In this document: piece after piece, positions 9,712-16,930 of the stretch
Position numbering within the stretch: position 1 is the stretch's first letter
Layout: each line of letters begins with the position of its first letter
Notes under the pieces: generated by a model
Seen by the model: only the letters and a program-made list of their open reading frames with translations
What the model was told of the DNA's origin: nothing
Databases searched by the model: none
Position numbers and translations under genes: made by a program
From: Herbaspirillum sp. ST 5-3
Lineage (GTDB): Bacteria; Pseudomonadota; Gammaproteobacteria; Burkholderiales; Burkholderiaceae_D
Direction of reading: 5' to 3'
Assembly: GCF_004804275.1 (NCBI RefSeq)
Contig: NZ_STGI01000003.1
Span: 372,001 to 436,000, forward strand
DNA: 64,000 bases

Positions 9712-9739
9712 CTTTTTTCCCCTTGTTTGGTTTGGATAT

Positions 9740-10114
9740 TCAATTGCTCGCAGTCTTGCTGACGAAGCGCAGGTAACTCACCATCTCCTTGATTTGATCG
9801 TCGTTTAACACTCCCCCCCATTTCGGCATAAGAACGGATTTGCTCACGGCCAGGCCACCTTCCTTGATCGCCTTGAACAAGGTCGCGTCAGGCGTATCGC
9901 CCATCGCTTTTGAATCGGTATGGTCGCGCGGCTTGACCGACATGCTCTTGCTGTTGATGCCATTGCCGTCGCGATTGACGCCATGGCACTGCACGCAGTA
10001 AGTGTTGTAGATCTTGATCGAGGCGGCATGCGTATCGTCCGCCCATGCGGCAGCTGACAACAGACTCGTTAATGAAGCGGCCACCAGGGCCAGCGTGGTT
10101 GGGTGGCGCATCAT
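9740..10114 (-). CDS. ncgC: Periplasmic monohaem cytochrome c (NcgC-like)
   Basis: A 124-residue class I cytochrome c with a signal peptide ending near AAAWADD. The haem site is CVQCH at residues 40-44 and the probable distal ligand is Met96 in SVLMPKWGG. The start codon overlaps the TGA of the diheme cytochrome gene (ATGATGA), so the two are translationally coupled; ATG codons at 10114 and 10111 both fit, and 10114 gives the ATGA overlap. Gene order and size match NcgC of the Nitrosomonas ncgABC-nirK operon. It probably carries electrons between the quinone or cytochrome pool and NirK or NcgA. The partner assignment is inference. Confidence 0.87.
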   Translation of the reverse strand: MMRHPTTLALVAASLTSLLSAAAWADDTHAASIKIYNTYCVQCHGVNRDGNGINSKSMSVKPRDHTDSKAMGDTPDATLFKAIKEGGLAVSKSVLMPKWGGVLNDDQIKEMVSYLRFVSKTASN

Positions 10115-10803
10115 TTCTTCTCCGTGGACTTGAGGGTTGCGATATAGCCGGCCAGTTTTTGCACATCGCCGTCGTTCAGATCGAGTGTCGGCATCCACAC
10201 ATGCGGATCGAATTTTTGCGGGTCCTTCAAGTAGGAAACGACAAAGTCCGGTTGCAAGCGGTTGCCCGCGGTGTACATCTCGGGTCCGGATGCGCCGCCA
10301 CTGCCGGGTTTGGCCGCATGGCAGGAGGTACAGCCGCGCAGTTTCGAGAACAGCATCGCTGCCATCGACGCGTTGACCGGTGCGCTCTTGAATGCGCCTT
10401 TCTCGACCAGCGCGTCATCCTTCAATGCCATCAGCGCGTCGGCGGCCGATACGGCGTCCTCTTTCGACAGCTTGATATGCTCCGCCAGTTTGCTGCTATC
10501 GATGGCGTCGGCTTCCTTGTTGGCGCTGGCCTTGACGACCTTCGAATACATGACGCCGCCAGGCCGCAAGGTGGTCGGGTTCTGCAACCAGCTGACCAGC
10601 CATTCGCGGTTGAACTTGTTGCCCGCATAATGCAGATCCGGGCCCTTGCGTTCCCACAGATGGTCGAGCGATGCTTTTTCGGGCTTGCTGACTGCGTGGC
10701 AGGCAACGCACTGCTGCTTCAGAAGATCCTGCCCGCTGCCGGCCCACGCAGTCAGCGTCGTCGCGCCGAGTGCCAACGCCCCCACTACAAGATTGAAATT
10801 CAT
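10111..10803 (-). CDS. ncgB: Periplasmic dihaem cytochrome c (NcgB-like)
   Basis: A 230-residue exported protein with signal peptide (cleavage near AWAGS) and two haem c attachment sites, CVACH at 32-36 and CTSCH at 158-162, one in each half, so it looks like a tandem duplication of a class I cytochrome domain. Both haems would be attached by the ResB-CcsB pair encoded downstream. It lies 14 bases after the multicopper oxidase gene, in the position of NcgB in the ncgABC-nirK operon. In Nitrosomonas the ncg products are needed to tolerate the products of NirK; the exact electron route here is not known. Confidence 0.88.
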   Translation of the reverse strand: MNFNLVVGALALGATTLTAWAGSGQDLLKQQCVACHAVSKPEKASLDHLWERKGPDLHYAGNKFNREWLVSWLQNPTTLRPGGVMYSKVVKASANKEADAIDSSKLAEHIKLSKEDAVSAADALMALKDDALVEKGAFKSAPVNASMAAMLFSKLRGCTSCHAAKPGSGGASGPEMYTAGNRLQPDFVVSYLKDPQKFDPHVWMPTLDLNDGDVQKLAGYIATLKSTEKK

Positions 10804-10817
10804 TTGTCACTCCCTGT

Positions 10818-11867
10818 TTATTGAATTGCCTGACCTTTGAAGACCTCGTTGGTGTAGATGCCAGGACCCTTTTTCAACGATTCTTCGTAGTAGAAGTCGG
10901 GCTGGAATTTCTTGTCCTTCCAGTCGTACCAGGTATCGTTGTTCTTGATCTCGTTGTATTCGAGCACGCTCATGATTCCACCCATTGGGCGGTTGCCGTT
11001 CATGGTGTGGGTATCGACGTGGTCGTGAATCATCCAGCGGCCGGGATTGTCTGCGGTGAAGATGACGTCGTAGCGCTCGCCGGGCGAGATCGATACGGTA
11101 TCGCCGGAGATCGGGTTGGCCAGCGGGAAGCCATCCTTGAAGGCAATCTTCATGACGTGGCCATGCAAGTGAATGCTGTGGACCAGATCGCCTGCGCCGA
11201 TAAACCGAAGACGTACGACATCGCCCTTGTTGACGCGCAATGGTTGCGTCTCCGGATAGGATTTGCCGTTGATGGTGAAGTAGTTGTAGACGCCACCGGG
11301 AACGCCGCCGAAGCCGGGTTTCTCCGCGTATTCCGATTCCCAGTCGGATAGCATCAGGATGAAGTCCTTGGTGACGGATTTTTCCAGGGCTGTCGGTTTT
11401 TTCGGGCGAACGATAAACGGGCCGAACATGCCGCGCAGGGTAACGTGTTCATTCACATTGACATGGCAGTGATACCAGAATGTTCCGGATGGCTCGGCAG
11501 TGAATTTGTACGTGAAGCTGTCGCCGGGCTCGATCGCGGTTTGCGTCACGCCCGGTACGCCATCATTGCGCCAGGTACCACGTTGCAGCATGCCGTGCCA
11601 GTGGATGGTGTGCGGCAGGGCCGTCATGTTGTTGACGTTGACCGTCAGCTCATCGCCTTCATCGACATAAAACAGGGGACCGGGTACCTGGCCGCCATAA
11701 GCGAAGGTGTGGTACTGCTGCTTTTCCACCAAAGTGATGCGCGTATCTTCAATATTCATCTCGAAGTTCCGCTTGGCGGCGACCGCTTGTGTGACAGAGA
11801 GAGCGCCTACGAGCAGGATGCTTCCCGCTGCGAGGAGTTTTCGCAATCTCGTTCCCCAACTATGCAT
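10818..11867 (-). CDS. ncgA: Two-domain multicopper oxidase, type 1 copper in domain 1 (NcgA-like)
   Basis: A 349-residue secreted oxidase with a signal peptide ending near AVAAKRN. Domain 1 holds HTIHWHG (His86, 89, 91) and WYHCHVNVNEH with Cys134, His135, His141 and Met147, so a complete type 1 centre lies in domain 1. Domain 2 has HSIHLHGH (230-237) and HDHVDTH (281-287), where the cysteine expected in many oxidases is Asp282. Domain 2 thus supplies only type 2/type 3 ligands, the pattern of type C two-domain oxidases thought to be related to NirK. First gene of the ncgABC-nirK operon, preceded by an FNR-type box and an NsrR-like operator. The substrate is unknown; Cu(I) or an NO-related species are possible. 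Confidence 0.87.
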   Translation of the reverse strand: MHSWGTRLRKLLAAGSILLVGALSVTQAVAAKRNFEMNIEDTRITLVEKQQYHTFAYGGQVPGPLFYVDEGDELTVNVNNMTALPHTIHWHGMLQRGTWRNDGVPGVTQTAIEPGDSFTYKFTAEPSGTFWYHCHVNVNEHVTLRGMFGPFIVRPKKPTALEKSVTKDFILMLSDWESEYAEKPGFGGVPGGVYNYFTINGKSYPETQPLRVNKGDVVRLRFIGAGDLVHSIHLHGHVMKIAFKDGFPLANPISGDTVSISPGERYDVIFTADNPGRWMIHDHVDTHTMNGNRPMGGIMSVLEYNEIKNNDTWYDWKDKKFQPDFYYEESLKKGPGIYTNEVFKGQAIQ

Positions 11868-11883
11868 AATTCCCCCTTATATA

Positions 11884-11906
11884 AACAGGTATATTAAATA
11901 CCACTT
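11884..11906 (-). promoter_or_regulatory. Candidate NsrR operator upstream of ncgA
   Basis: A 23-base near-palindrome centred on 11895, core GTATATTAAATAC (11889-11901) inside perfect GGTAT/ATACC arms. Against the NsrR consensus as I recall it (AAGATGYATTT, one base, then its mirror image) 17 of 22 defined positions agree, and 12 of 13 in the core including the free centre. It lies 17 bases upstream of the ncgA start, and nsrR is the next gene upstream, so NO-relieved repression of the operon is the simple reading. Match counted by eye. Confidence 0.6.
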
Positions 11907-11944
11907 TAAATGCAAAAAAAATGACTTCGATTTCTTGTCGGTTC

Positions 11945-11958
11945 TTGATCTGGGTCAA
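11945..11958 (-). promoter_or_regulatory. FNR/Anr/Dnr-type box upstream of ncgA
   Basis: TTGATctggGTCAA fits the FNR-family consensus TTGAT-N4-ATCAA with one change (GTCAA is a common variant half-site). Centre 11951.5 is 84 bases upstream of the ncgA start. If it acts as a class II activator site, transcription would begin near 11910, immediately before the NsrR-like operator, which would place the repressor over the start of the transcript. The -10 region at the predicted distance is only a run of T and is weak. Low-oxygen or NO-dependent activation is inferred. Confidence 0.6.
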
Positions 11959-12244
11959 TTTTAAAACAAGTAAATCGTATACATGTTTAAATTTTTCTGC
12001 AATGAAAATGTAGAATTCTGCTACGTCATGCAAGGCTATTGATTGGCGTGGAGGATAGACTAAGCATCCGACAGGGAGGCTGCGGCCTGCCTGCGACATG
12101 AGGATGAGCAGTGGCGGAAGGCGATGGCATATGCCCGCTCAAATACACAGTGTCGTTCCCCGGTATTGGCTGGTGCTGTGCCGTATGACCCTTGCCGTGA
12201 TTGCAGCGCAGGGGACCGGATGGACGGATAGTGAAGCAGCGACG

Positions 12245-12721
12245 CTATCCGGTCTTCTTTCTGGGGGTGCGGTGGATCCGTATCGGCTGTGGGGTGACCA
12301 CGCGTTTGACAGGCGGACGGCTATCGTTAATCAAGTCATCCAGCGTGGCGCTGTCAAGTATCGCGAGATAGGCATCGGTCGCCCGGTGCAATAAACCTCT
12401 GAGCTTGCACGTCGGGGTCAGCACACACTTGTTGTTGATCCGATCGAAGCACTCGACCATGAAGAAATCGCTCTCGGTGCTGCGTATTATTTCCCCGATA
12501 TTGATGCTCTGCGATTCCATTTTTAGCCGGATGCCGCCGTTACGGCCACGTACTGTCTCGATGATCTCGGCAACACTCAGTTGATACACGATCTTCATCA
12601 GATGGTTCTTGGAGATGTCGTGCACGTCGGCGATATCCTGTGCTGTCACCAACCGGTCGCGATTGACGCCAAGATACATCAGTACACGCAATGTATAGTC
12701 AGTGTAAGCCGTAAGTCTCAT
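12245..12721 (-). CDS. nsrR: Rrf2-family NO-sensing repressor NsrR
   Basis: 158 residues starting MRLTAYTDYTLRVLMYLG, the classic Rrf2/NsrR start, with a winged helix to about residue 65. Cysteines 91, 99 and 105 in ECFDRINNKCVLTPTCKL form the [4Fe-4S]-ligating C-x7-C-x5-C set; E. coli NsrR has C-x4-C-x5-C at nearly the same positions. NO destroys the cluster and releases DNA, derepressing NO-response genes. The gene sits directly upstream of ncgABC-nirK on the same strand, as in other NsrR loci. The C-terminus is extended by a basic tail (PIRIHRTPRKKTG). The open frame runs farther upstream, but 12721 is the conserved family start. Confidence 0.88.
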   Translation of the reverse strand: MRLTAYTDYTLRVLMYLGVNRDRLVTAQDIADVHDISKNHLMKIVYQLSVAEIIETVRGRNGGIRLKMESQSINIGEIIRSTESDFFMVECFDRINNKCVLTPTCKLRGLLHRATDAYLAILDSATLDDLINDSRPPVKRVVTPQPIRIHRTPRKKTG

Positions 12722-12763
12722 TGAGGAATTCCTGACTTTAGGTCGATTTGAAACCTGCGAAAA

Positions 12764-13243
12764 GTGCTCCTCCCCGCAGTCTACCGTCACAAGCCGGTTG
12801 TCGTAACAGCCGTGACAATCCCGATTGTAGACCATCCGGGGACAGCCGAAGGGGCCGCCATTCGTCTGATTTACAGCGCCAACTACAAGATCACGCTTGA
12901 GCAAAAAACTCCGCCATATCGCTATATGAAATCACCGAATACGGTTTATGGACTAGCTGTTTATACGCCAGTGGGCTTCGATGAATCAAAGCGCAGTGAT
13001 CCCGGAAAGACTAGCTATGACAACAGAAACGTCTATTTTCATCGCAATCAGAATGGCGAAGCGGGCGCGTATATCGAATGCAGTAATGTCACGCCTGCTG
13101 CAGGGAAATGTGAACTCCAATTCAACATGCTGCCGGTAGTGCGTGCCGATATCTCGGCGAGTTTCCGCAAAAGGGTGATCCGCTTGGGTTTTCAGGACCA
13201 ACCGCAGAGTGAGTTTTCGGCGGTGGTCGCCACCATTCACTAA
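12764..13243 (+). CDS. Hypothetical protein, possibly a truncated remnant
   Basis: The frame encodes 159 residues. The first 50 show no recognisable feature and partly overlap the nsrR promoter region, whereas residues from about 55 (an ATG at 12926, MKSPNTVYGLAVYTPVGF) look like genuine protein, with VYFHRNQNGEAGAYIECSN followed by a paired CxFxMLP-like strand pattern. That C-terminal block resembles small periplasmic proteins of unknown function that carry a conserved YI-C-N motif, but no signal peptide is present, so it may be the surviving 3' part of a longer gene. It converges with the methyltransferase gene 40 bases downstream. Function unknown. Confidence 0.4.
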   Translation: MLLPAVYRHKPVVVTAVTIPIVDHPGTAEGAAIRLIYSANYKITLEQKTPPYRYMKSPNTVYGLAVYTPVGFDESKRSDPGKTSYDNRNVYFHRNQNGEAGAYIECSNVTPAAGKCELQFNMLPVVRADISASFRKRVIRLGFQDQPQSEFSAVVATIH

Positions 13244-13283
13244 ATCCCATTCAAACATTGGTTCTCTTGGCTGATGTCTCTGC

Positions 13284-14150
13284 TTATTTTGAGGCGATTG
13301 CCACGGACGGCACTCGAGCACCCACTTTCCAGCAGGCCGCAACAAAGCGAACTTCAGTACCGTCGACATAAGGATCAAATGCGGCACGAACTGTTTCGAT
13401 CAGTTGTTGGCGAGTTTGCTCGTCGACTTCCTGAAAAACCCGGCCAAGAGGGCCGAGCTGGGTCAGATAGCGAAGCAGCCCTTTCTCGGGGAAGGTGCAG
13501 ACAATGTCGATCGGATCGATCTCGATTTCGGCCCAGCCACTCTCTTCAAGAATGCGGTAAACCCGGCTCTGGTTCGCAAATGCAAATTGTCCCGGCTCAT
13601 CCGGCCGCCGCACGGGAATGTTTGACAGGACGCCTGCCGCTGCACGCTCTGCAGTTGTCATAAACGGATTTTCCTCGGCACCTCGCCAGGCGTAAAACTG
13701 CAGCCTTGCGTTGCCTCGTGCGGCAAACCGCAAGTTGGCAAACGCAGCGATAGGATCATCGAAGAACATCACCCCGAAGCGGGAAACGATCGCGTCGAAG
13801 CTTCCAGGCTCGAAGGCATGCTTTTGCGCGTCGTCGCATATAAAGCTGGCAGTGGAGTCTTCCAGTGCCGCGCGAGTCCGGGCGGCATTGATCATCGGCT
13901 CCGAGATATCGATGCCGACACAGCGACCCCTTGTCCCGATGCGCCGTGCCAGCGCGAGCGTCGTGCTGCCGGTCCCGCAGCCGACGTCAAGTATCCGTTG
14001 TCCGGATTCGGCAGAGACCGCTTGCACCAGCATGTCCTCGATGGGTTGGAACATCTGATCGAGCAGATCCTGCGCTTCGACCCAGGCGCGTCCGGCGACG
14101 CCGTTCCACAGCGTTGCCTGCTCGTTATTGCCCATATGCTTCGCATTCAT
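13284..14150 (-). CDS. Class I SAM-dependent methyltransferase
   Basis: 288 residues. The SAM-binding motif I is ILDVGCGTGSTTLALA at about residues 52-67, followed by an acidic end of strand 2 (GIDISEPMI) and motif FDAIVSRFGVMFFDDP, the usual post-motif order of UbiE/Methyltransf_11-type enzymes. The start at 14150 has an AGGAAG ribosome site; the frame extends 18 codons further without support. It is divergent from a MerR regulator across a SoxR-box-like operator, so expression probably responds to that regulator. The substrate cannot be predicted. It resembles small-molecule methyltransferases often paired with MerR genes. Confidence 0.85.
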   Translation of the reverse strand: MNAKHMGNNEQATLWNGVAGRAWVEAQDLLDQMFQPIEDMLVQAVSAESGQRILDVGCGTGSTTLALARRIGTRGRCVGIDISEPMINAARTRAALEDSTASFICDDAQKHAFEPGSFDAIVSRFGVMFFDDPIAAFANLRFAARGNARLQFYAWRGAEENPFMTTAERAAAGVLSNIPVRRPDEPGQFAFANQSRVYRILEESGWAEIEIDPIDIVCTFPEKGLLRYLTQLGPLGRVFQEVDEQTRQQLIETVRAAFDPYVDGTEVRFVAACWKVGARVPSVAIASK

Positions 14151-14197
14151 CGTGCTTCCTTTCGCTTGTTTTCGAAAAACGGAAGTGATACTGTGCC

Positions 14198-14217
14198 ACT
14201 TCAAGTCAACTTGAGGT
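14198..14217. promoter_or_regulatory. SoxR-box-like dyad in the divergent methyltransferase/MerR promoter
   Basis: ACTTCAAGTCAACTTGAGGT is a 20-base dyad with 8 of 9 arm positions paired. It closely follows the SoxR operator (CCTCAAGTTAACTTGAGG, from memory). On the minus strand TTGACC (14220-14215) could be a -35 with a CAGTAT-like -10 about 21 bases on, the long-spacer arrangement that MerR-family activators correct. It ends three bases before the GTG start of the regulator. Confidence 0.65.
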
Positions 14218-14220
14218 CAA

Positions 14221-14661
14221 GTGGTGAAAAGCCTGGACATCGCCGAGGTGGTCCGCCAATCCGGCTTACCCGCGTCAACACTGCGTTTCTACGAAGAGAA
14301 GGGGCTGATCGTCTCCATCGGCAGGCGTGGCTTGCGCCGCCTGTTCGACCAGGGTGTATTGGAGCGATTGGCGCTGATCGCCCTGGGGCGTGCATCGGGC
14401 TTTTCGCTCGATGAGATCGCGGTCATGTTCGCGCCGAACGGCGAATTGCATATCGACCGCCAGATGCTGGCGAGCAAGGCGGAGGATCTGGACAGGACCA
14501 TCAAGACGCTTTGCGCCATGCGCGACGGCCTGCGTCATGCCGCTGTCTGCCCGGCGCCAAGCCATCTGGAATGCCCGACTTTTCGTCGCATTCTGAAGGC
14601 GGCCGCGTCGGGAGCTATCGGGACAAAAAAGAAGGCAGTCCGGCAACACCAGCGCGGCTAA
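14221..14661 (+). CDS. MerR-family transcriptional regulator
   Basis: 146 residues starting with GTG (14221 or 14224). The N-terminal winged helix (DIAEVVRQSGLPASTLRFYEEKGLI) is typical of MerR proteins, then GRRGLRRLFDQGVLERLALI and a dimerisation helix (about 78-110). The effector region has only two cysteines (VCPAPSHLEC) and lacks the four-cysteine [2Fe-2S] set of SoxR, although the operator looks SoxR-like. It probably controls its own promoter and the divergent methyltransferase. The 3' end runs into a strong bidirectional terminator. Confidence 0.85.
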   Translation: MVKSLDIAEVVRQSGLPASTLRFYEEKGLIVSIGRRGLRRLFDQGVLERLALIALGRASGFSLDEIAVMFAPNGELHIDRQMLASKAEDLDRTIKTLCAMRDGLRHAAVCPAPSHLECPTFRRILKAAASGAIGTKKKAVRQHQRG

Positions 14662-14692
14662 CGCTCAACAGTGCCTTGAAACAAGGCGCCGA

Positions 14693-14732
14693 GAATGAAA
14701 AAGCCGCCGGGCAATCGGCGGCTTTTTCATTC
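14693..14732. terminator. Bidirectional rho-independent terminator
   Basis: A perfect 17-base inverted repeat (14693-14709 and 14716-14732) with a 6-base loop. Each arm has a GCCGCCG stem preceded by A5 and followed by T5, so it can stop both the MerR transcript and the converging rpoD-like transcript. Confidence 0.9.
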
Positions 14733-14760
14733 GCTAACAGCACATGCGCACCAGTTTTTC

Positions 14761-16692
14761 TCAGTCGGCTTCCAGAAAGCTTCTCAGCTTCTCGGCACGC
14801 GACGGATGGCGCAGCTTGCTCATTGCGGCGGCTTCGATCTGGCGAACGCGTTCGCGCGAGGCGTCGAGTTGTTTGCCGACTTCTTCCAGCGTATGGTCGC
14901 GCGAGGTGTCGAGCCCGTAGCGCATGCGCAGCACTTTCGCCTCACGCGGCGTCAGCGAGGCCAGCATGTCCTTGATGATGGTCCTCATCGATGCCTGTAC
15001 CGCCGCATCTTCCGGCGCCGTCGTATGCGTATCCTCGATCATGTCGCCGAGCTCCATGTCGCCTTCTTCACCGACCGGGATATCCAGCGATATCGGTTCG
15101 CGAACGATCTTCATGATCTCGCGCACTTTGGCTTCCGGCAGTTTCATCTTGACGGCCAGGGTAGCCGCGTCGGGCGATACACCGGTTTCGCTGCGGATCG
15201 ATCGCGCGATGCGATTGAGCTTGTTCACCATTTCCATCATGTGCACCGGCACCCGGATGGTCCGCGCCGTGTCCGCGACCGCGCGCATGATCCCCTGGCG
15301 AATCCACCATGTCGCATAGGTGGAAAACTTGAAGCCGCGGCGGTATTCAAACTTGTCGACCGCTTTCATCAAGCCGATATTGCCTTCCTGGATCAGGTCG
15401 AGGAAGGGCAAGCCGCGGTTGACGTATTTCTTCGCGATCGAGACCACCAGGCGCAGGTTCGCCTCGATCATCTCGTTCTTCGCGCGGCGCACGCGCATTT
15501 CCGCGGCCGCTACCTGCCGCTGGATGTTGCGCAGATCCGTGAGCGGAATCGCCACATGCGCCTGCACTTCCTGCAGCCGCTCCTGCGCCTCTTTCACCGC
15601 GGGTGCATGACGCACCAGGCCGGCACTGTAGGACTTGCCGGCGGCGGCTTCGTCATCCACCCACTGCGTGTTGGTGGCGTTGCCGGGGAAGACGGCATTG
15701 AAATGCGCACGCGGCATGCCGCACCGGTCGATCACGATGTCGGTGATAGCCTTTTCGCTCTCGCGCATGCGATCGACTTGCGCGCGCAGGGACGCGGCCA
15801 GCTGCTCGATGGCCTTGGGTGCGAGGCGGATGCCGGCCAGCTCGGATGAGATGGCTTCCTGTGCCTTGAGATAGGGCCTGGAACGATAGCCGTAGCGGGC
15901 GCGGGCCTTGTCCATGGCGTTGAAGGACGTCGCGATGCGATCAAATGTCGCAAGCGCGTCGGCTTTCAATTGCTGCAACTGGCGCGGCGACAGCGTCGCA
16001 CCGTCGTCGTCCTCATCCGTGCTTTCCGCATCGCTTTCCAGTTCGTCATCCTTTTCGCCCTTGCCATGCGCGGCGGCGACTGATGTCGAACTGTCATCAT
16101 CGGACGCCGGCAGCTCTGCCATTCCGCCGATGAAGGCATTCACCTTGATTTCATCGTGCGCGATCTTTTCCGCCGTAGCGAGGATCTCGCGTACGATCGC
16201 CGGGCAGGCCGACAATGCATGCATCATGTCGTTCAGACCGGCTTCGATGCGCTTGGCAATGTCGATTTCGTTCTGGCGCGTGAGCAGGCTGGCCGTGCCC
16301 ATGCGGCTCATGTACAGGCGCACGGGGTCGGTGCTGCGGCCGAAGTCGCTGCCGTTGGTGGACAGCGCGGCTTCGATCGCGGCTTCGGCTTCCTCATCGA
16401 CGGCAGTTGCCGTTGTGTTATCAGACCACAGGAGCGTTTCCGCATCCGGGGTCTGCTCGTAGACGGCGATGCCCATGTCCGTCAGGCTGGCAATGATGCC
16501 TTCGATCGCGTCGCCTTCAGCGATGTCGTCCGGCAAGTGGTCGATGATTTCGGCGTGCGTCAGATAGCCGCGCTGCTTGCCCAGCTCCAATAATGTCTTG
16601 AAGTCCTGGCGATGATGTTCGCGCGCGGCTTCCGGCATGTCGCGAAGCGACTGGCGGCTCTTGTTTGCGGGGGTGTCGGTTCGTGTAGTCAC
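14761..16692 (-). CDS. rpoD: RpoD-family sigma factor (probably a second, non-housekeeping copy)
   Basis: 643 residues with the full primary-sigma layout: region 1.1 (about 28-90), region 1.2 ([11 protein letters not shown], about 121-131), a non-conserved insert rich in Asp/Glu near 210-235, region 2 ([20 protein letters not shown]), region 3, and region 4 with [20 protein letters not shown]. It departs from the nearly invariant RpoD of Burkholderiales at usually fixed positions ([20 protein letters not shown] where QAITRSIADQARTIRIPVHM is usual; [16 protein letters not shown] in region 4.2) and has a shorter, different N-terminus. I read this as a paralogous group 1/2 sigma. The neighbours are c-di-GMP and stress genes rather than dnaG, which also argues against the housekeeping locus. 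Confidence 0.85.
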   Translation of the reverse strand: MTTRTDTPANKSRQSLRDMPEAAREHHRQDFKTLLELGKQRGYLTHAEIIDHLPDDIAEGDAIEGIIASLTDMGIAVYEQTPDAETLLWSDNTTATAVDEEAEAAIEAALSTNGSDFGRSTDPVRLYMSRMGTASLLTRQNEIDIAKRIEAGLNDMMHALSACPAIVREILATAEKIAHDEIKVNAFIGGMAELPASDDDSSTSVAAAHGKGEKDDELESDAESTDEDDDGATLSPRQLQQLKADALATFDRIATSFNAMDKARARYGYRSRPYLKAQEAISSELAGIRLAPKAIEQLAASLRAQVDRMRESEKAITDIVIDRCGMPRAHFNAVFPGNATNTQWVDDEAAAGKSYSAGLVRHAPAVKEAQERLQEVQAHVAIPLTDLRNIQRQVAAAEMRVRRAKNEMIEANLRLVVSIAKKYVNRGLPFLDLIQEGNIGLMKAVDKFEYRRGFKFSTYATWWIRQGIMRAVADTARTIRVPVHMMEMVNKLNRIARSIRSETGVSPDAATLAVKMKLPEAKVREIMKIVREPISLDIPVGEEGDMELGDMIEDTHTTAPEDAAVQASMRTIIKDMLASLTPREAKVLRMRYGLDTSRDHTLEEVGKQLDASRERVRQIEAAAMSKLRHPSRAEKLRSFLEAD

Positions 16693-16870
16693 TGCTTCTT
16701 GCTACTCCTGATAAAGAATGAGGTTCATCCGGAGTAGTTAAGTGTGGTTTGTGTGACACCACGTGACAGCCGGAAGAGCCAAAAATGCAACCTCAAAAAT
16801 GCAAACTGATCGAGGTCTTTTTTCCTGTGTGCGATATGGGGATGAAGCGCCGGAATTCGAGGGCTTCGTC

Positions 16871-16903
16871 AAAAAAAACCGGCAGCGGCAGCAGGTGCCG
16901 CTC
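16871..16903 (-). terminator. Rho-independent terminator of the PAS-GGDEF gene
   Basis: On the minus strand an AGCGGCA/TGCCGCT stem with a CCTGC loop (16884-16902) is followed within a few bases by eight T (16878-16871). It lies just past the stop of the gene ending at 16931. Confidence 0.75.
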
Positions 16904-16930
16904 TGCAGGCAGTCCCCCGCCGAAAAAGGC

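Larger units (their letters stand above)
11868..12244. other. Intergenic region between ncgA and nsrR
   Basis: An AT-rich spacer holding the NsrR-like and FNR-like sites described separately. The part from about 12000 to 12244 shows no convincing coding sequence: a plus-strand frame at 12098-12394 overlaps the nsrR coding end on the other strand and shows no family features. Confidence 0.6.

Noticed and set aside
12098-12394. Plus-strand 98-codon frame
   Set aside because: Overlaps the conserved C-terminal part of nsrR on the opposite strand and shows no family features.
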